A stretch of DNA of 64,000 bases from Diprion similis (lineage: Eukaryota > Arthropoda > Insecta > Hymenoptera > Diprionidae). The stretch is from NCBI RefSeq assembly GCF_021155765.1, contig NC_060112.1, positions 2,356,001-2,420,000 on the forward strand, given 5' to 3'. Below the pieces are notes generated by a model. The model saw nothing but the letters and a program-made list of their open reading frames with translations. It did no database searches and had not been told where the DNA came from. The translations under genes were made by a program, and so were the position numbers. Shown here in pieces: positions 35,501 through 49,800 of this stretch (within the stretch, counting starts at the first letter, position 1; the number at the start of each line of letters is the position of its first letter).

Positions 35501-38500
35501 AATACGCTGCGAGCAACGCATCAAAAGTTACAGCCAAAAAACTAAAAATTTTCATAGTCATTTCTCTGCTGTTGGTCCGACGCTCTTTTTCATGTGTTTT
35601 CTGAGTTCCTGGGGGTCCTATTACCCTAAAGATGGTCACACAAATCGATTGCAAAACGAAAAATTTTCGACTCCGTAAATGAGCAAAAAAGTAAGGCTAA
35701 CCCCTTTGGATATTTGGCAAAAATTTCGACGATTCTAAAAAGAGCTGAGATGAATACTTGATGGCACTATTCCGACGTAATTTTGCGGGAGGAATCGATT
35801 GAGCGCAGTCCCAATATGCTGCGAGCAACGCATCAAAAGTTACAGCCGAAAAACTGAAAATTCTCATCGTCATTTCTCTGCTGTTGGTCCGACGCTCTTT
35901 TTCATGTGTTTTCTGAGTTCCTGGGGGTCCAATTACCCAGGAGATGGTCATATAAATCGATTCCAAAACGAAAAATTTTCGGCTCCGAAAATAAGCAAAA
36001 AAGTAAGGCTAACCCCTTTGGATTTTTGGCGGAAATTTCGACGATTCTAAAAAGAGCTGAAATGAATTCTTGAAGGCACTATTCCGACGTAATTTTGCGA
36101 GAGAAATCGAATAAGCGCAGTCCCAATACGCTGCGAGCAACGCATCAAAAGTTACAGCCGAAAAACTAAAAATTCTCATCGTCATTTCTCTGCTGTTGGT
36201 CCGACGCTCTTTTTCATGTGTTTTCTGAGTTCCTGGGGGTCCAATTGACCAGGAGATGGTCATACAAATCGATTCCAAGACGAAAAATTTTCGGCTCCGA
36301 AAAAAAGCAAAAAAGTAAGGCTAACCCCTTTGGATTTTTGGCGGAAATTTCGACGATTCTGAAAAGAGCTGAAATGAATTCTTGAAGGCACTGTTCCGAC
36401 GTAATTTTGCGAGAGAAATCGAATAAGCGCAGTCCCAATACGCTGCGAGCAACGCATCAAAAGTTACAGCCAAAAAACTAAAAATTTTCATAGTCATTTC
36501 TCTGCTGTTGGTCCGACGCTCTTTTTCATGTGTTTTTTGAGTTCCTGGGGGTCCTATTACCCTGAAGATGGTCACACGAATCGATTGCAAAACGAAAAAT
36601 TTTCGACTCCGTAAATGAGCAAAAAAGTAAGGCTAACCCCTTTGGATTTTTGGTAAAAATTTCGACGATTCTAAAAAGAGCTGAAATGAATACTTGATGG
36701 CACTATTCCGACGTAATTTTGCGGGAGGAATCGATTAGGCGCAGTCCCAATACGCTGCGAGCAACGCATCAAAAGTTACAGCCGAAAAACTGAAAATTCT
36801 CATCGTCATTTCTCTGCTGTTGGTCCGACGCTCTTTTTCATGTGTTTTCTGAGTTCCTGGGAGTCCAATTGACCAGGAGATGGTCATACGGATCGATTCC
36901 AAAACGAAAAATTTTCGGCTCCGAAAATGAGCAAAAAAGTAAGGCTAACCCCTTTGGATTTTTAGCGGAAATTTCGACGATTCTAAAAAGAGCTGAAATG
37001 AATTCTTGAAGGCACTATTCCGACGTAATTCAGCGAGAGAAATCGAATAAGCGCAGTCCCAATACGCTGCGAGCAACGCATCAAAAGTTACAGCCGAAAA
37101 ACAAAAAATTTTCATCATAATTTCTGTGCTGTTTGTCCGACGCTCTTTTTTATGTGTTTTCTGAGTTCCTGGGGGTCCAATTGACCAGGAGATGGTCATA
37201 CGAATCGATTCCAAATCGAAAAATTTTCGGCTCCGAAAATAAGCAAAAAAGTAAGGCTAACCCCTTTGGATTCTTGGCGGAAATTTCGACGATTCTAAAA
37301 AGAGCTGAAATGAATTCTTGAAGGCACTATTCCGACGTAATTTTGCGAGAGAAATCGAATAAGCGCAGTCCCAATACGCTGCGAGCAACGCATCGTAAGT
37401 CACAGCCAAAAAACTAAAAATTTACATCGTAATTTCTCTGCTGTCGGTCCGACGGTCTTTTTCATGTGTTTTCCGAGTTGCTGGGCGTCCAATTACCCAG
37501 GAGATGGTCATACAAATCGATTCCAAAACGAAGAGATTTAGGTTCCAAAAATAAGCAAAAAAGTAAGGCTAACCCCTTTGGATTTTTGGCAGAAATTTCG
37601 ACGATTCTGAAAAGAGCTCTAATGAATTCTTGAAGGCACTATTCCGACGTAATTTTGCGAGAGAAATCGAATAAGCGCAGTCCCAATACGCTGCGAGCAA
37701 CGCATCAAAAGTTACAGCCAAAAAACAAAAGATTTTCATCATAATTTCTGTGCTGTTGGTCCGACGCTCTATTTTATGTGTTATCTCAGTTCCTGGGGGT
37801 TCAATTACCCTAAAGATGGTCATACAAATCGATTCCAAAACGAAAAATTTTCGGCTCCGAAAATATGCAAAAAAGTAAGGCTAACCCCTTTGGAATTTTG
37901 GCAAAAATTTCGTCGAATCTAAAAAGAGCTGAAATGAATTCTTGAAGGCACTATTCCGACGTAATTTTGCGGGAGGAATCGATTAAGCACAGTCCCAATA
38001 CGCTGCGAGCAACGCATCAAAAGTTACAGCCGAAAAACTAAAAATTCTCATCGTCATTTCTCTGCTGTTGGTCCGACGCTCTTTTTCATGTGTTTTCTGA
38101 GTTCCTGGGGGTCCAATTACCCAGGAGAAGGTCATACAAATCGATTCCGAAACGAAAAATTTTCGGCTCCGAAAATAAGCAAAAAAGTAAGGCTAACCCC
38201 TTTGGATTTTTGGCGGAAATTTCGACGATTCTAAAAAGAGCTGAAATGAATTCTTGAAGGCACTATTCCGACGTAATTTTGCGAGAGAAATCGAATAAGC
38301 GCAGTCCCAATACGCTGCGAGCAACGCATCAAAAGTCACAGCCAAAAAACTAAAAATTTTCATCATAATTTCTGTGCTGTCGGTCCGACGCTCTTTTTTA
38401 TGTGTTATCTCAGTTCCTGGGGGTCCAATTACCCTGGAGATGGTCACACAAATCGATTCCAAAACGAAAAATTTTCGGCTCCGAAAATGAGCAGAAAAGT

Positions 38501-41500
38501 AAGGCTAACCCCTTTGGATGTTTGGCAAAAATTTCGTCGATTCTAAAAAGAGCTGAAATGAATTCTTGAAGGCACTGTTCCGACGTAATTTTGCGAGAGG
38601 AATCGATTGAGCGCAGTCCCAATACGCTGCGAGCAACGCATCAAAAGTTACAGCCGAAAAACTAAAAATTCTCATCGTCATTTCTCTGCTGTTGGTCCGA
38701 CGATCTTTTTCATGTGTTTTCTGAGTTCCTGGGGGTCCAATTGACCAGGAGATGGTCATACGAATCGATTCCGAAACGAAAAATTTTCGGCTCCGAAAAT
38801 AAGCAAAAAAGTAAGGCTAACCCCTTTGGATTTTTGGCGGAAATTTCGACGATTCTAAAAAGAGCTGAAATGAATTCTTGAAGGCACCATTCCGACGTAA
38901 TTTAGCGAGAGAAATCGAATAAGCGCAGTCCCAATACGCTGTGAGCAACGCATCAAAAGTTACAGCCAAAAAACAAAAAATTTTCATCATAATTTCTGTG
39001 CTGTTGGTCCGACGCTCTTTTTTATGTGTTATCTCAGTTCCTGGGGGTCCAATTACCCTGGAGATGGTCACACAAATCGATTCCAAAACGAAAAATTTTC
39101 GGCTCCGAAAATAAGTAAAAAAGTAAGGCTAACCCCTTTGGATTTTTGGCGAAAATTTCGACGATTCTAAAAAGAGCTGAAATGAATTCTTAAAGGCACT
39201 ATTCCGACGTAATTTAGCGAGAGAAATCGAATAAGCGCAGTCCCAATACGCTGCGAGCAACGCATCAAAAGTTACAGCCAAAAAACAAAAAATTTTCATC
39301 ATAATTTCTGTGCTGTTGGTCCGACGCTCTTTTTTATGTGTTATCTCAGTTCCTGGGGGTCCAATTACCCTGGAGATGGTCACACAAATCGATTCCAAAA
39401 CGAAAAATTTTCGGCTCCGAAAATAAGTAAAAAAGTAAGGCTAACTCCTTTGGATTTTTAGCGAAAATTTCGACGATTCTAAAAAGAGCTGAAATGAATT
39501 CTTGGAGGCACTGTTCCGACGTAATTTTGCGAGAGAAATCGAATAAGCGCGGTCCCAATACGCTGCGAGCAACGCATCAAAAGTTACAGCCAAAAAACAA
39601 AAAATTTTCATCATAATTTCTGTGCTGTTGGTCCGACGCTCTTTTTTATGTGTTATCTCAGTTCCTGGGGGTACAATTACCCTGAAGATGGTCACACAAA
39701 TCGAATCCAAAACGAAAACCTTTCGGCTCCGAAAATAAGTAAAAAAGTAAGGCTAACCCCTTTGGATTTTTGGCGAAAATTTCGACGATTCTAAAAAGAG
39801 CTGAAATGAATTCTTGGAGGCACTGTTCCGACGTAATTTTGCGAGAGAAATCGAATAAGCGCAGTCCCAATACGCTGCGAGCAACGCATCAAAAGTTACA
39901 GCCAAAAAACTAAAAATTTTCATAGTCATTTCTCTGCTGTTGGTCCGACGCTCTTTTTCATGTGTTTTTTGAGTTCCTGGGGGTCCTATTACCCTGAAGA
40001 TGGTCACACGAATCGATTGCAAAACGAAAAATTTTCGACTCCGTAAATGAGCAAAAAAGTAAGGCTAACCCCTTTGGATTTTTGGCAAAAATTTCGACGA
40101 TTCTAAAAAGAGCTGAAATGAATACTTGATGGCACTATTCCGACGTAATTTTGCGGGAGGAATCGATTGAGCGCAGTCCCAATACGCTGCGAGCAACGCA
40201 TCAAAAGTTACAGCCGAAAAACTAAAAATTCTCATCGTCATTTCTCTGCTGTTGGTCCGACGATCTTTTTCATGTGTTTTCTGAGTTCCTGGGGGTCCAA
40301 TTGACCAGGAGATGGTCAAACGAATCGATTCCAAAACGAAAAATTTTCGGCTCCGAAAATAAGCAAAAAAGTAAGGCTAACCCCTTTGGATTTTTGGCGG
40401 AAATTTCGACGATTCTAAAAAGAGCCGAAATGAATTCTTGAAGGCACTATTCCGACGTAATTTTGCGGAAGGAATCGATTAGGCGCAGTCCCAATACGCT
40501 GCGAGCAACGCATCAAAAGTTACAGCCGAAAAACTGAAAATTCTCATCGTCATTTCTCTGCTGTTGGTCCGACGCTCTTTTTCATGTGTTTCCTGAGTTC
40601 CTGGAAGTCCAATTGACCAGGAGATGGTCATACGAATCGATTCCAAAACGAAAAATTTTCGGCTCCGAAAATAAGCGAAAAAGTAAGGCTAACCCCTTTG
40701 GATTTTTGGCGGAAATTTCGACGATTCTGAAGAGAGCTGAAATGAATTCTTGAAGGCACTATTCCGACGTAATTTTGCGGGAGGAATCGATAAGGCGCAG
40801 TCCCAATACGCTGCGAGCAACGCATCAAAAGTTACAGCCGAAAAACTGAAAATACTCATCGTCATTTCTCTGCTGTTGGTCCGACGCTCTTTTTCATGTG
40901 TTTTCTGAGTTCCTGGGGGTCCAATTACCCAGGAGAAGGTCATACAAATCGATTCGAAAACGAAAAATTTTCGGCTCCGAAAATAAGTAAAAAAGTAAGG
41001 CTAACCCCTTTGGATTTTTGGCGGAAATTTCGACGATTCTAAAAAGAGCTGAAATGAATTCTTGAAGGCACCATTCCGACGTAATTTAGCGAGAGAAATC
41101 GAATAAGCGCAGTCCCAATACGCTGTGAGCAACGCATCAAAAGTTACAGCCAAAAAACAAAAAATTTTCATCATAATTTCTGTGCTGTTGGTCCGACGCT
41201 CTTTTTTATGTGTTATCTCAGTTCCTGGGGGTCCAATTACCCTGGAGATGGTCACACAAATCGATTCCAAAACGAAAAATTTTCGGCTCCGAAAATAAGT
41301 AAAAAAGTAAGGCTAACCCCTTTGGATTTTTGGCGAAAATTTCGACGATTCTAAAAAGAGCTGAAATGAATTCTTAAAGGCACTATTCCGACGTAATTTA
41401 GCGAGAGAAATCGAATAAGCGCAGTCCCAATACGCTGCGAGCAACGCATCAAAAGTTACAGCCAAAAAACAAAAAATTTTCATCATAATTTCTGTGCTGT

Positions 41501-44500
41501 TGGTCCGACGCTCTTTTTTATGTGTTATCTCAGTTCCTGGGGGTCCAATTACCCTGGAGATGGTCACACAAATCGATTCCAAAACGAAAAATTTTCGGCT
41601 CCGAAAATAAGTAAAAAAGTAAGGCTAACTCCTTTGGATTTTTGGCGAAAATTTCGACGATTCTAAAAAGAGCTGAAATGAATTCTTGGAGGCACTGTTC
41701 CGACGTAATTTTGCGAGAGAAATCGAATAAGCGCGGTCCCAATACGCTGCGAGCAACGCATCAAAAGTTACAGCCAAAAAACAAAAAATTTTCATCATAA
41801 TTTCTGTGCTGTTGGTCCGACGCTCTTTTTTATGTGTTATCTCAGTTCCTGGGGGTACAATTACCCTGAAGATGGTCACACAAATCGAATCCAAAACGAA
41901 AACCTTTCGGCTCCGAAAATAAGTAAAAAAGTAAGGCTAACCCCTTTGGATTTTTGGCGAAAATTTCGACGATTCTAAAAAGAGCTGAAATGAATTCTTG
42001 GAGGCACTGTTCCGACGTAATTTTGCGAGAGAAATCGAATAAGCGCAGTCCCAATACGCTGCGAGCAACGCATCAAAAGTTACAGCCAAAAAACTAAAAA
42101 TTTTCATAGTCATTTCTCTGCTGTTGGTCCGACGCTCTTTTTCATGTGTTTTTTGAGTTCCTGGGGGTCCTATTACCCTGAAGATGGTCACACGAATCGA
42201 TTGCAAAACGAAAAATTTTCGACTCCGTAAATGAGCAAAAAAGTAAGGCTAACCCCTTTGGATTTTTGGCAAAAATTTCGACGATTCTAAAAAGAGCTGA
42301 AATGAATACTTGATGGCACTATTCCGACGTAATTTTGCGGGAGGAATCGATTGAGCGCAGTCCCAATACGCTGCGAGCAACGCATCAAAAGTTACAGCCG
42401 AAAAACTAAAAATTCTCATCGTCATTTCTCTACTGTTGGTCCGACGATCTTTTTCATGTGTTTTCTGAGTTCCTGGGGGTCCAATTGACCAGGAGATGGT
42501 CAAACGAATCGATTCCAAAACGAAAAATTTTCGGCTCCGAAAATAAGCAAAAAAGTAAGGCTAACCCCTTTGGATTTTTGGCGGAAATTTCGACGATTCT
42601 AAAAAGAGCCGAAATGAATTCTTGAAGGCACTATTCCGACGTAATTTTGCGGAAGGAATCGATTAGGCGCAGTCCCAATACGCTGCGAGCAACGCATCAA
42701 AAGTTACAGCCGAAAAACTGAAAATTCTCATCGTCATTTCTCTGCTGTTGGTCCGACGCTCTTTTTCATGTGTTTCCTGAGTTCCTGGAAGTCCAATTGA
42801 CCAGGAGATGGTCATACGAATCGATTCCAAAACGAAAAATTTTCGGCTCCGAAAATAAGCGAAAAAGTAAGGCTAACCCCTTTGGATTTTTGGCGGAAAT
42901 TTCGACGATTCTGAAGAGAGCTGAAATGAATTCTTGAAGGCACTATTCCGACGTAATTTTGCGGGAGGAATCGATAAGGCGCAGTCCCAATACGCTGCGA
43001 GCAACGCATCAAAAGTTACAGCCGAAAAACTGAAAATACTCATCGTCATTTCTCTGCTGTTGGTCCGACGCTCTTTTTCATGTGTTTTCTGAGTTCCTGG
43101 GGGTCCAATTACCCAGGAGAAGGTCATACAAATCGATTCGAAAACGAAAAATTTTCGGCTCCGAAAATAAGTAAAAAAGTAAGGCTAACCCCTCTGGATT
43201 TTTGGCAAAAATTTCGACGATTCTAAAAAGAGCTAAAATGAATTCTTGAAGGCACTACTCCGACGTAATTTTGCGAGAGAAATCGAATAAGCGCAGTCCC
43301 AATACGCTGCGAGCAACGCATCAAAAGTCACAGCCAAAAAACTAAAAATTTTCATCATAATTTCTGTGCTGTTGGTCCGACGCTCTTTTTTATTTGTTAT
43401 CTCAGTTCCTGGGGGTCCAATTACCCTGGAGATGGTCACACAAATTGATTCCAAAACGAAAAATTTTCGGCTCCGAAAATAAGTAAAAAAGTAAGGCTAA
43501 CCCCTTTGGATTTTTGGCGAAAATTTCGACGATTCTAAACAGAGCTGAAATGAATTCTTAGAGGCACTGTTCCGACGTAATTTTGCGAGAGGAATCGATT
43601 GAGCGCAGTCCCAATACGCTGCGAGCATCGCATCAAAAGTTACAGCCGAAAAACTGAAAATTCTCATCGTCATTTCTCTGCTGTTGGTCCGACGCTCTTT
43701 TTCATGTGTTTTCTGAGTTCCTGGGGGTCCAATTACCCAGGAGAAGGTCATACTAATCGATTCCAAAACGAAAAATTTTCGGCTCCGAAAATAAGTAAAA
43801 AAGTAAGGCTAACCCCTTTGGATTTTTGGCAAAAATTTCGACGATTCTAAAAATAGCTGAAATGAATTCTTGAAGGCACTATTCCGACGTAATTTTGCGA
43901 GAGAAATCGAATAATCGCAGTCCCAATACGCTGCGAGCAACGCATCAAAAGTTACAGCCAAAAAACAAAAAATTCTCATCGTCATTTCTCTGCTGTTGGT
44001 CCGACGCTTTTTTTCATGTGTTTTCTAAGTTCCTGGGGGTCCAATTGACCAGGAGATGGTTATACGAATCGATTCCAAAACGAAAAATTTTCGGCTCCGA
44101 AAATAAGCAAAAAAGTAAGGCTAACCCCTTTGGATTCTTGGCGGAAATTTCGACGATTCTAAAAAGAGCTGAAATAAATTCTTGAAGGCACTATTCCGAC
44201 GTAATTTTGCGGGAGGAATCGATAAGGCGCAGTCCCAATACGCTGCGAGCAACGCATTAAAAGTTACAGCCGAAAAACTGAAAATTCTCATCGTCATTTC
44301 TCTGCTGTTGGTCCGACGCTCTTTTTCATGTGTTTTCTGAGTTCCTGGGGGTCCAATTACCCAGGAGAAGGTCATACAAATCGATTCCAAAACGAAAAAT
44401 TTTCGGCTCCGAAAATAAGTAAAAAAGTAAGGCTAACCCCTTTGGATTTTTGGCAAAAATTTCGACGATTCTAAAAAGAGCTGAAATGAATTCTTGAAGG

Positions 44501-44744
44501 CACTATTCCGACGTAATTTTGCGAGAGAAATCGAATAAGCGCAGTCCCAATACGCTGCGAGCAACGCATCAAAAGTTACAGCCGAAAAACTAAAAATTCT
44601 CATCGTCATTTCTCTGCTGTTGGTCCGACGCTCTTTTTCATGTGTTTTCTGAGTTCCTGGGGGTCCAATTACCCAGGTGATGGTCATACAAATCGATTCC
44701 GAAACGAAAAATTTTCGGCTCCGAAAATAAGCAAAAAAGTAAGG
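32575..44744. repeat. 312-bp satellite array, segment 1 (39 monomers, with higher-order repeats)
   Basis: The register mark ggctaacccctttgg recurs every 312 bases, exactly 39 times, from 32575 to the LTR insertion. Monomers fall into subtypes, for example catcataatttctgtgctg versus catcgtcatttctctgctg. The 4-monomer block (1248 bp) starting at 32887 recurs at 34135 and 35383. A 7-monomer block (2184 bp) at about 38815-40998 is followed by a nearly identical copy at about 40999-43182. Every monomer carries the 18-bp dyad attttcgg-ct-ccgaaaat (first at 32855-32872). On the minus strand most monomers keep an 89-codon open frame, which I regard as a by-product of the 312 = 3x104 period rather than a gene. 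Location suggests heterochromatin or a pericentromere, which sequence cannot prove. Confidence 0.97.
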
Positions 44745-46883
44745 TGTTACGCCCCGACGTACCGCCTAGGCGAACCTTTTGTTCAATCGTACATAGCGAC
44801 CAAAGACGGCTTATTTCAATAAAACATCTTGAACATTTGTGAATAAGCTGCAGCGCAATAAACAGCGCTAAAATAACAGATTGTCTAAACAGGGGATTTC
44901 CACCGCTCTTAGAGGAAGCAACGCAGAGCCTCAGTATTAGTTTTAGTTTAGGGTTATTTAGCGGTACCAAGAACCTAAATTGAAGTGCGGACATGAAACG
45001 CAGTGGCACTCAGCCCAAAAGTATCTTCTTTTTCTAAATCAAAATTATAATTATTAATAATTAGGCTAAACCGATTATACAATATGTACCAAGTTAAAAT
45101 AGGCTATTTATTAAGATGTCTGCTCGAATGTGTGAGAATTACACCTACATATCTTTTGCTCATAGTTATAGTATGTAACCGACGAGATTGAGAATCGTCG
45201 GAACACCGTCTTAACACTCGAGTCGGACCCGGAAAAACCCTGACCATGCCGATTCTGGCACCGGGAGGTCGCCCTTGCACCCCATTGGCTGATTACCGTT
45301 GTACTTAGTTGGACCGAGGGTTCTTGGACCGTCAGGCCCAAGAAACAATGTCTTTCGTCTGTCAAGTCGCGTGGTGCGTGGACGTCAACCCGGGTCAGCC
45401 CTTCTGGTCGATAGTAGTGTTCGGAAAATCTTCGTTGTGACCGGCCTAAAGTACCAAGCTGATTCGTCATCTTAAAGCTTTCAATTTGTTCTGTGAATTG
45501 CAAAGACTTTCTATCACCTAACTTCATTTCTTTCCTGTTTCTGTACTAACTCTCTTATTTTCACGAATAGACATTTTTATGATATTCATTTCCTTAAATT
45601 TAAAATCAAATTAAGCTCCGCCCTGATTCTCAAGAATCAGGTAAAGTTTAAGTGTTTGACTAAAATAATTAATAGTAACTTCACGACAAACCATATTAAT
45701 AATCCACCAAATAACTTCTACGAAACCCGAATACTCGTCTACATCTTGAGGTGAGGCTCTGCTCCAGTTACCAACGACACGATCCGACGGCTCTCAATCT
45801 CGTCGTCACCAACATCAAAAGATAAGTCAATTCGAGCAGCGTTCACCAACACTTTTCAAATTCTTGTTTTTACCAAATCATCAAAATTATCTTTCAATTA
45901 AACACCAAGAGTTGGTGGTGAGCTTTTCTTGCCATCTTCGAGACGCATGTTGTTTTCTAAGAACCTTCATAAGAAACAATATTAGATTTGGAGCCTAGTT
46001 GTGGAAAATATCCTTTGGGTATTCCGAGAGTGATTCTCCAATCTTCAGCTCGGCCCCAGCATCTAAGCCACTTCAACATTGTAATTAACCACGAATTTTC
46101 ATAACGTGATTTCATAAAACTTGTTTGCATTGACCGGCGGAAGCACGTATACAAAGTCTTTTACACAAGGTTGTCGTCCGTGTGCTCCTGCACATCCCGA
46201 GAGCGATTCTCCGGACACGACCTTGTTGGTTTTATTAGAAGGACGTAAGGTTGTCGTCCGTGTGCTCCTGCACATCCCGAGAGTGATTCTCCCGACTCAA
46301 CCTCAACGGCTATTTTCTAAATTATCAGAAACACTTCTAGTGACGGGTGCTTCCGCGGGCCAATCCAATTGGCACGTTAGTTTACCAATCTCATAAATAT
46401 AGAAAGAAAGAATGATACAAAAATTTAAAAGACCATATAGTATTAATACGCGTTCAATATAGATGTTCTTGGTACAAGCTTCTATTTTGTTTCATTTCCG
46501 TAACCATTTAAGAATCCGAATTGTCCGTCTTCTCAAAATTTAATCGTTAATATAACCTTTGTTCCTTGTTATCAATTTACCAATTACATTTACCTATCGT
46601 TTGAATTATACATATTCTCTTTTACCAGTTAACTCAAAATCACCATTTATTTTGAACGACGACCTTCCCCAATTTTAGAATTAGCCTCAACCTATTTAAA
46701 CAAAGCTCACAGCCCTGTATAGGACTAAAGTAACACGATCCTACAAATACCGGCGTACCGAAAGGTAGGTCCTTCTTAGTTTTAATTTTTATTCAGCGCT
46801 GTTACGTGGGTGCATAATTGATTATTATCTTTAATAGTCATAAACTTCCATCGCTCTCCACACGTTCACCCTCCCACGTAACA
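44745..46883 (+). mobile_element. Solo LTR (2139 bp) of the Ty3/gypsy element, inverted relative to the full copy
   Basis: It begins TGTTACGCCCC and ends CACGTAACA, matching over its whole length the LTRs at 50640 and 61401 but in the opposite orientation. It has several substitutions relative to those, for example around 45170 and 46420. The flanks carry a 4-bp duplication AAGG (44741-44744 and 46884-46887). With a duplication on both sides and no internal region, it is a product of LTR-LTR recombination. Confidence 0.93.
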
Positions 46884-49800
46884 AAGGCTAACCCCTTTGG
46901 ATTTTTGGCGGAAATTTCGACGATTCTAAAAAGAGCTGAAATGAATTCTTGAAGGCACTATTCCGACGTAATTTTGCGAGAGAAATCGAATAAGCGCAGT
47001 CCCAATACGCTGCGAGCAACGCATCAAAAGTCACAGCCAAAAAACTAAAAATTTTCATCATAATTTCTGTGCTGTCGGTCCGACGCTCTTTTTTATGTGT
47101 TATCTCAGTTCCTGGGGGTCCAATTACCCTGGAGATGGTCACACAAATCGATTCCAAAACGAAAAATTTTCGGCTCCGAAAATGAGCAGAAAAGTAAGGC
47201 TAACCCCTTTGGATGTTTGGCAAAAATTTCGTCGATTCTAAAAAGAGCTGAAATGAATTCTTGAAGGCACTGTTCCGACGTAATTTTGCGAGAGGAATCG
47301 ATTGAGCGCAGTCCCAATACGCTGCGAGCAACGCATCAAAAGTTACAGCCGAAAAACTAAAAATTCTCATCGTCATTTCTCTGCTGTTGGTCCGACGATC
47401 TTTTTCATGTGTTTTCTGAGTTCCTGGGGGTCCAATTGACCAGGAGATGGTCATACGAATCGATTCCGAAACCAAAAATTTTCGGCTCCGAAAATAAGCA
47501 AAAAAGTAAGGCTAACCCCTTTGGATTTTTGGCGGAAATTTCGACGATTCTAAAAAAAGCTGAAATGAATTCTTGAAGGCACTATTCCGACGTAATTTAG
47601 CGAGAGAAATCGAATAAGCGCAGTCCCAATACGCTGCGAGCAACGCATCAAAAGTTACAGCCAAAAAACAAAAAATTTTCATCATAATTTCTGTGCTGTT
47701 GGTCCGACGCTCTTTTTTATGTGTTATCTCAGTTCCTGGGGGTCCAATTACCCTGGAGATGGTCACACAAATCGATTCCAAAACGAAAAATTTTCGGCTC
47801 CGAAAATAAGTAAAAAAGTAAGGCTAACCCCTTTGGATTTTTGGCGAAAATTTCGACGATTCTAAAAAGAGCTGAAATGAATTCTTAAAGGCACTATTCC
47901 GACGTAATTTAGCGAGAGAAATCGAATAAGCGCAGTCCCAATACGCTGCGAGCAACGCATCAAAAGTTACAGCCAAAAAACAAAAAATTTTCATCATAAT
48001 TTCTGTGCTGTTGGTCCGACGCTCTTTTTTATGTGTTATCTCAGTTCCTGGGGGTCCAATTACCCTGGAGATGGTCACACAAATCGATTCCAAAACGAAA
48101 AATTTTCGGCTCCGAAAATAAGTAAAAAAGTAAGGCTAACCCCTTTGGATTTTTGGCGAAAATTTCGACGATTCTAAAAAGAGCTGAAATGAATTCTTGG
48201 AGGCACTGTTCCGACGTAATTTTGCGAGAGAAATCGAATAAGCGCAGTCCCAATACGCTGCGAGCAACGCATCAAAAGTTACAGCCAAAAAACTAAAAAT
48301 TTTCATAGTCATTTCTCTGCTGTTGGTCCGACGCTCTTTTTCATGTGTTTTTTGAGTTCCTGGGGGTCCTATTACCCTGAAGATGGTCACACGAATCGAT
48401 TGCAAAACGAAAAATTTTCGACTCCGTAAATGAGCAAAAAAGTAAGGCTAACCCCTTTGGATTTTTGGCAAAAATTTCGACGATTCTAAAAAGAGCTGAA
48501 ATGAATACTTGATGGCACTATTCCGACGTAATTTTGCGGGAGGAATCGATTGAGCGCAGTCCCAATACGCTGCGAGCAACGCATCAAAAGTTACAGCCGA
48601 AAAACTGAAAATTCTCATCGTCATTTCTCTGCTGTTGGTCCGACGATCTTTTTCATGTGTTTTCTGAGTTCCTGAGGGTCCAATTGACCAGGAGATGGTC
48701 AAACGAATCGATTCCAAAACGAAAAATTTTCGGCTCCGAAAATAAGCAAAAAAGTAAGGCTAACCCCTTTGGATTTTTGGCGGAAATTTCGACGATTCTA
48801 AAAAGAGCTGAAATGAATTCTTGAAGGCACTATTCCGACGTAATTTTGCGGAAGGAATCGATTAGGCGCAGTCCCAATACGCTGCGAGCAACGCATCAAA
48901 AGTTACAGCCGAAAAACTGAAAATTCTCATCGTCATTTCTCTGCTGTTGGTCCGACGCTCTTTTTCATGTGTTTTCTGAGTTCCTGGGAGTCCAATTGAC
49001 CAGGAGATGGTCATACGAATCGATTCCAAAACGAAAAATTTTCGGCTCCGAAAATAAGCGAAAAAGTAAGGCTAACCCCTTTGGATTTTTGGCGGAAATT
49101 TCGACGATTCTGAAGAGAGCTGAAATGAATTCTTGAAGGCACTATTCCGACGTAATTTTGCGGGAGGAATCGATAAGGCGCAGTCCCAATACGCTGCGAG
49201 CAACGCATCAAAAGTTACAGCCGAAAAACTGAAAATACTCATCGTCATTTCTCTGCTGTTGGTCCGACGCTCTTTTTCATGTGTTTTCTGAGTTCCTGGG
49301 GGTCCAATTACCCAGGAGAAGGTCATACAAATCGATTCGAAAACGAAAAATTTTCGGCTCCGAAAATAAGTAAAAAAGTAAGGCTAACCCCTTTGGATTT
49401 TTGGCAAAAATTTCGACGATTCTAAAAAGAGCTAAAATGAATTCTTGAAGGCACTACTCCGACGTAATTTTGCGAGAGAAATCGAATAAGCGCAGTCCCA
49501 ATACGCTGCGAGCAACGCATCGTATGTCACAGCCAAAAAACTAAAAATTTACTTCGTAATTTCTCTGCTGTTGGTCCGACGCTCTTTTCCATGTGTTTTC
49601 TCAGTTCCTGGGGGTCCAATTACCCTGGAGATAGTCACACAAATCGATTCCAAAACCTAACATTTTCGGCTCCGAAAATGAGCAAAAAAGTCAGGCTAAC
49701 CCCTTTGGATTTTTGGCGAAAATTTCGACGATTCTAAAGAGAGCTGAAATGAATTCTTGAAGGCACTGTTCCGACGTAATTTTGCGAGAGGAATCGATTG

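Noticed and set aside
32889..36590. Treating each 89-codon satellite frame as a gene in a tandem family
   Set aside because: There is no start-site context, no domain and no sign of selection visible by eye. The shared period of 312 explains preservation of the frame.
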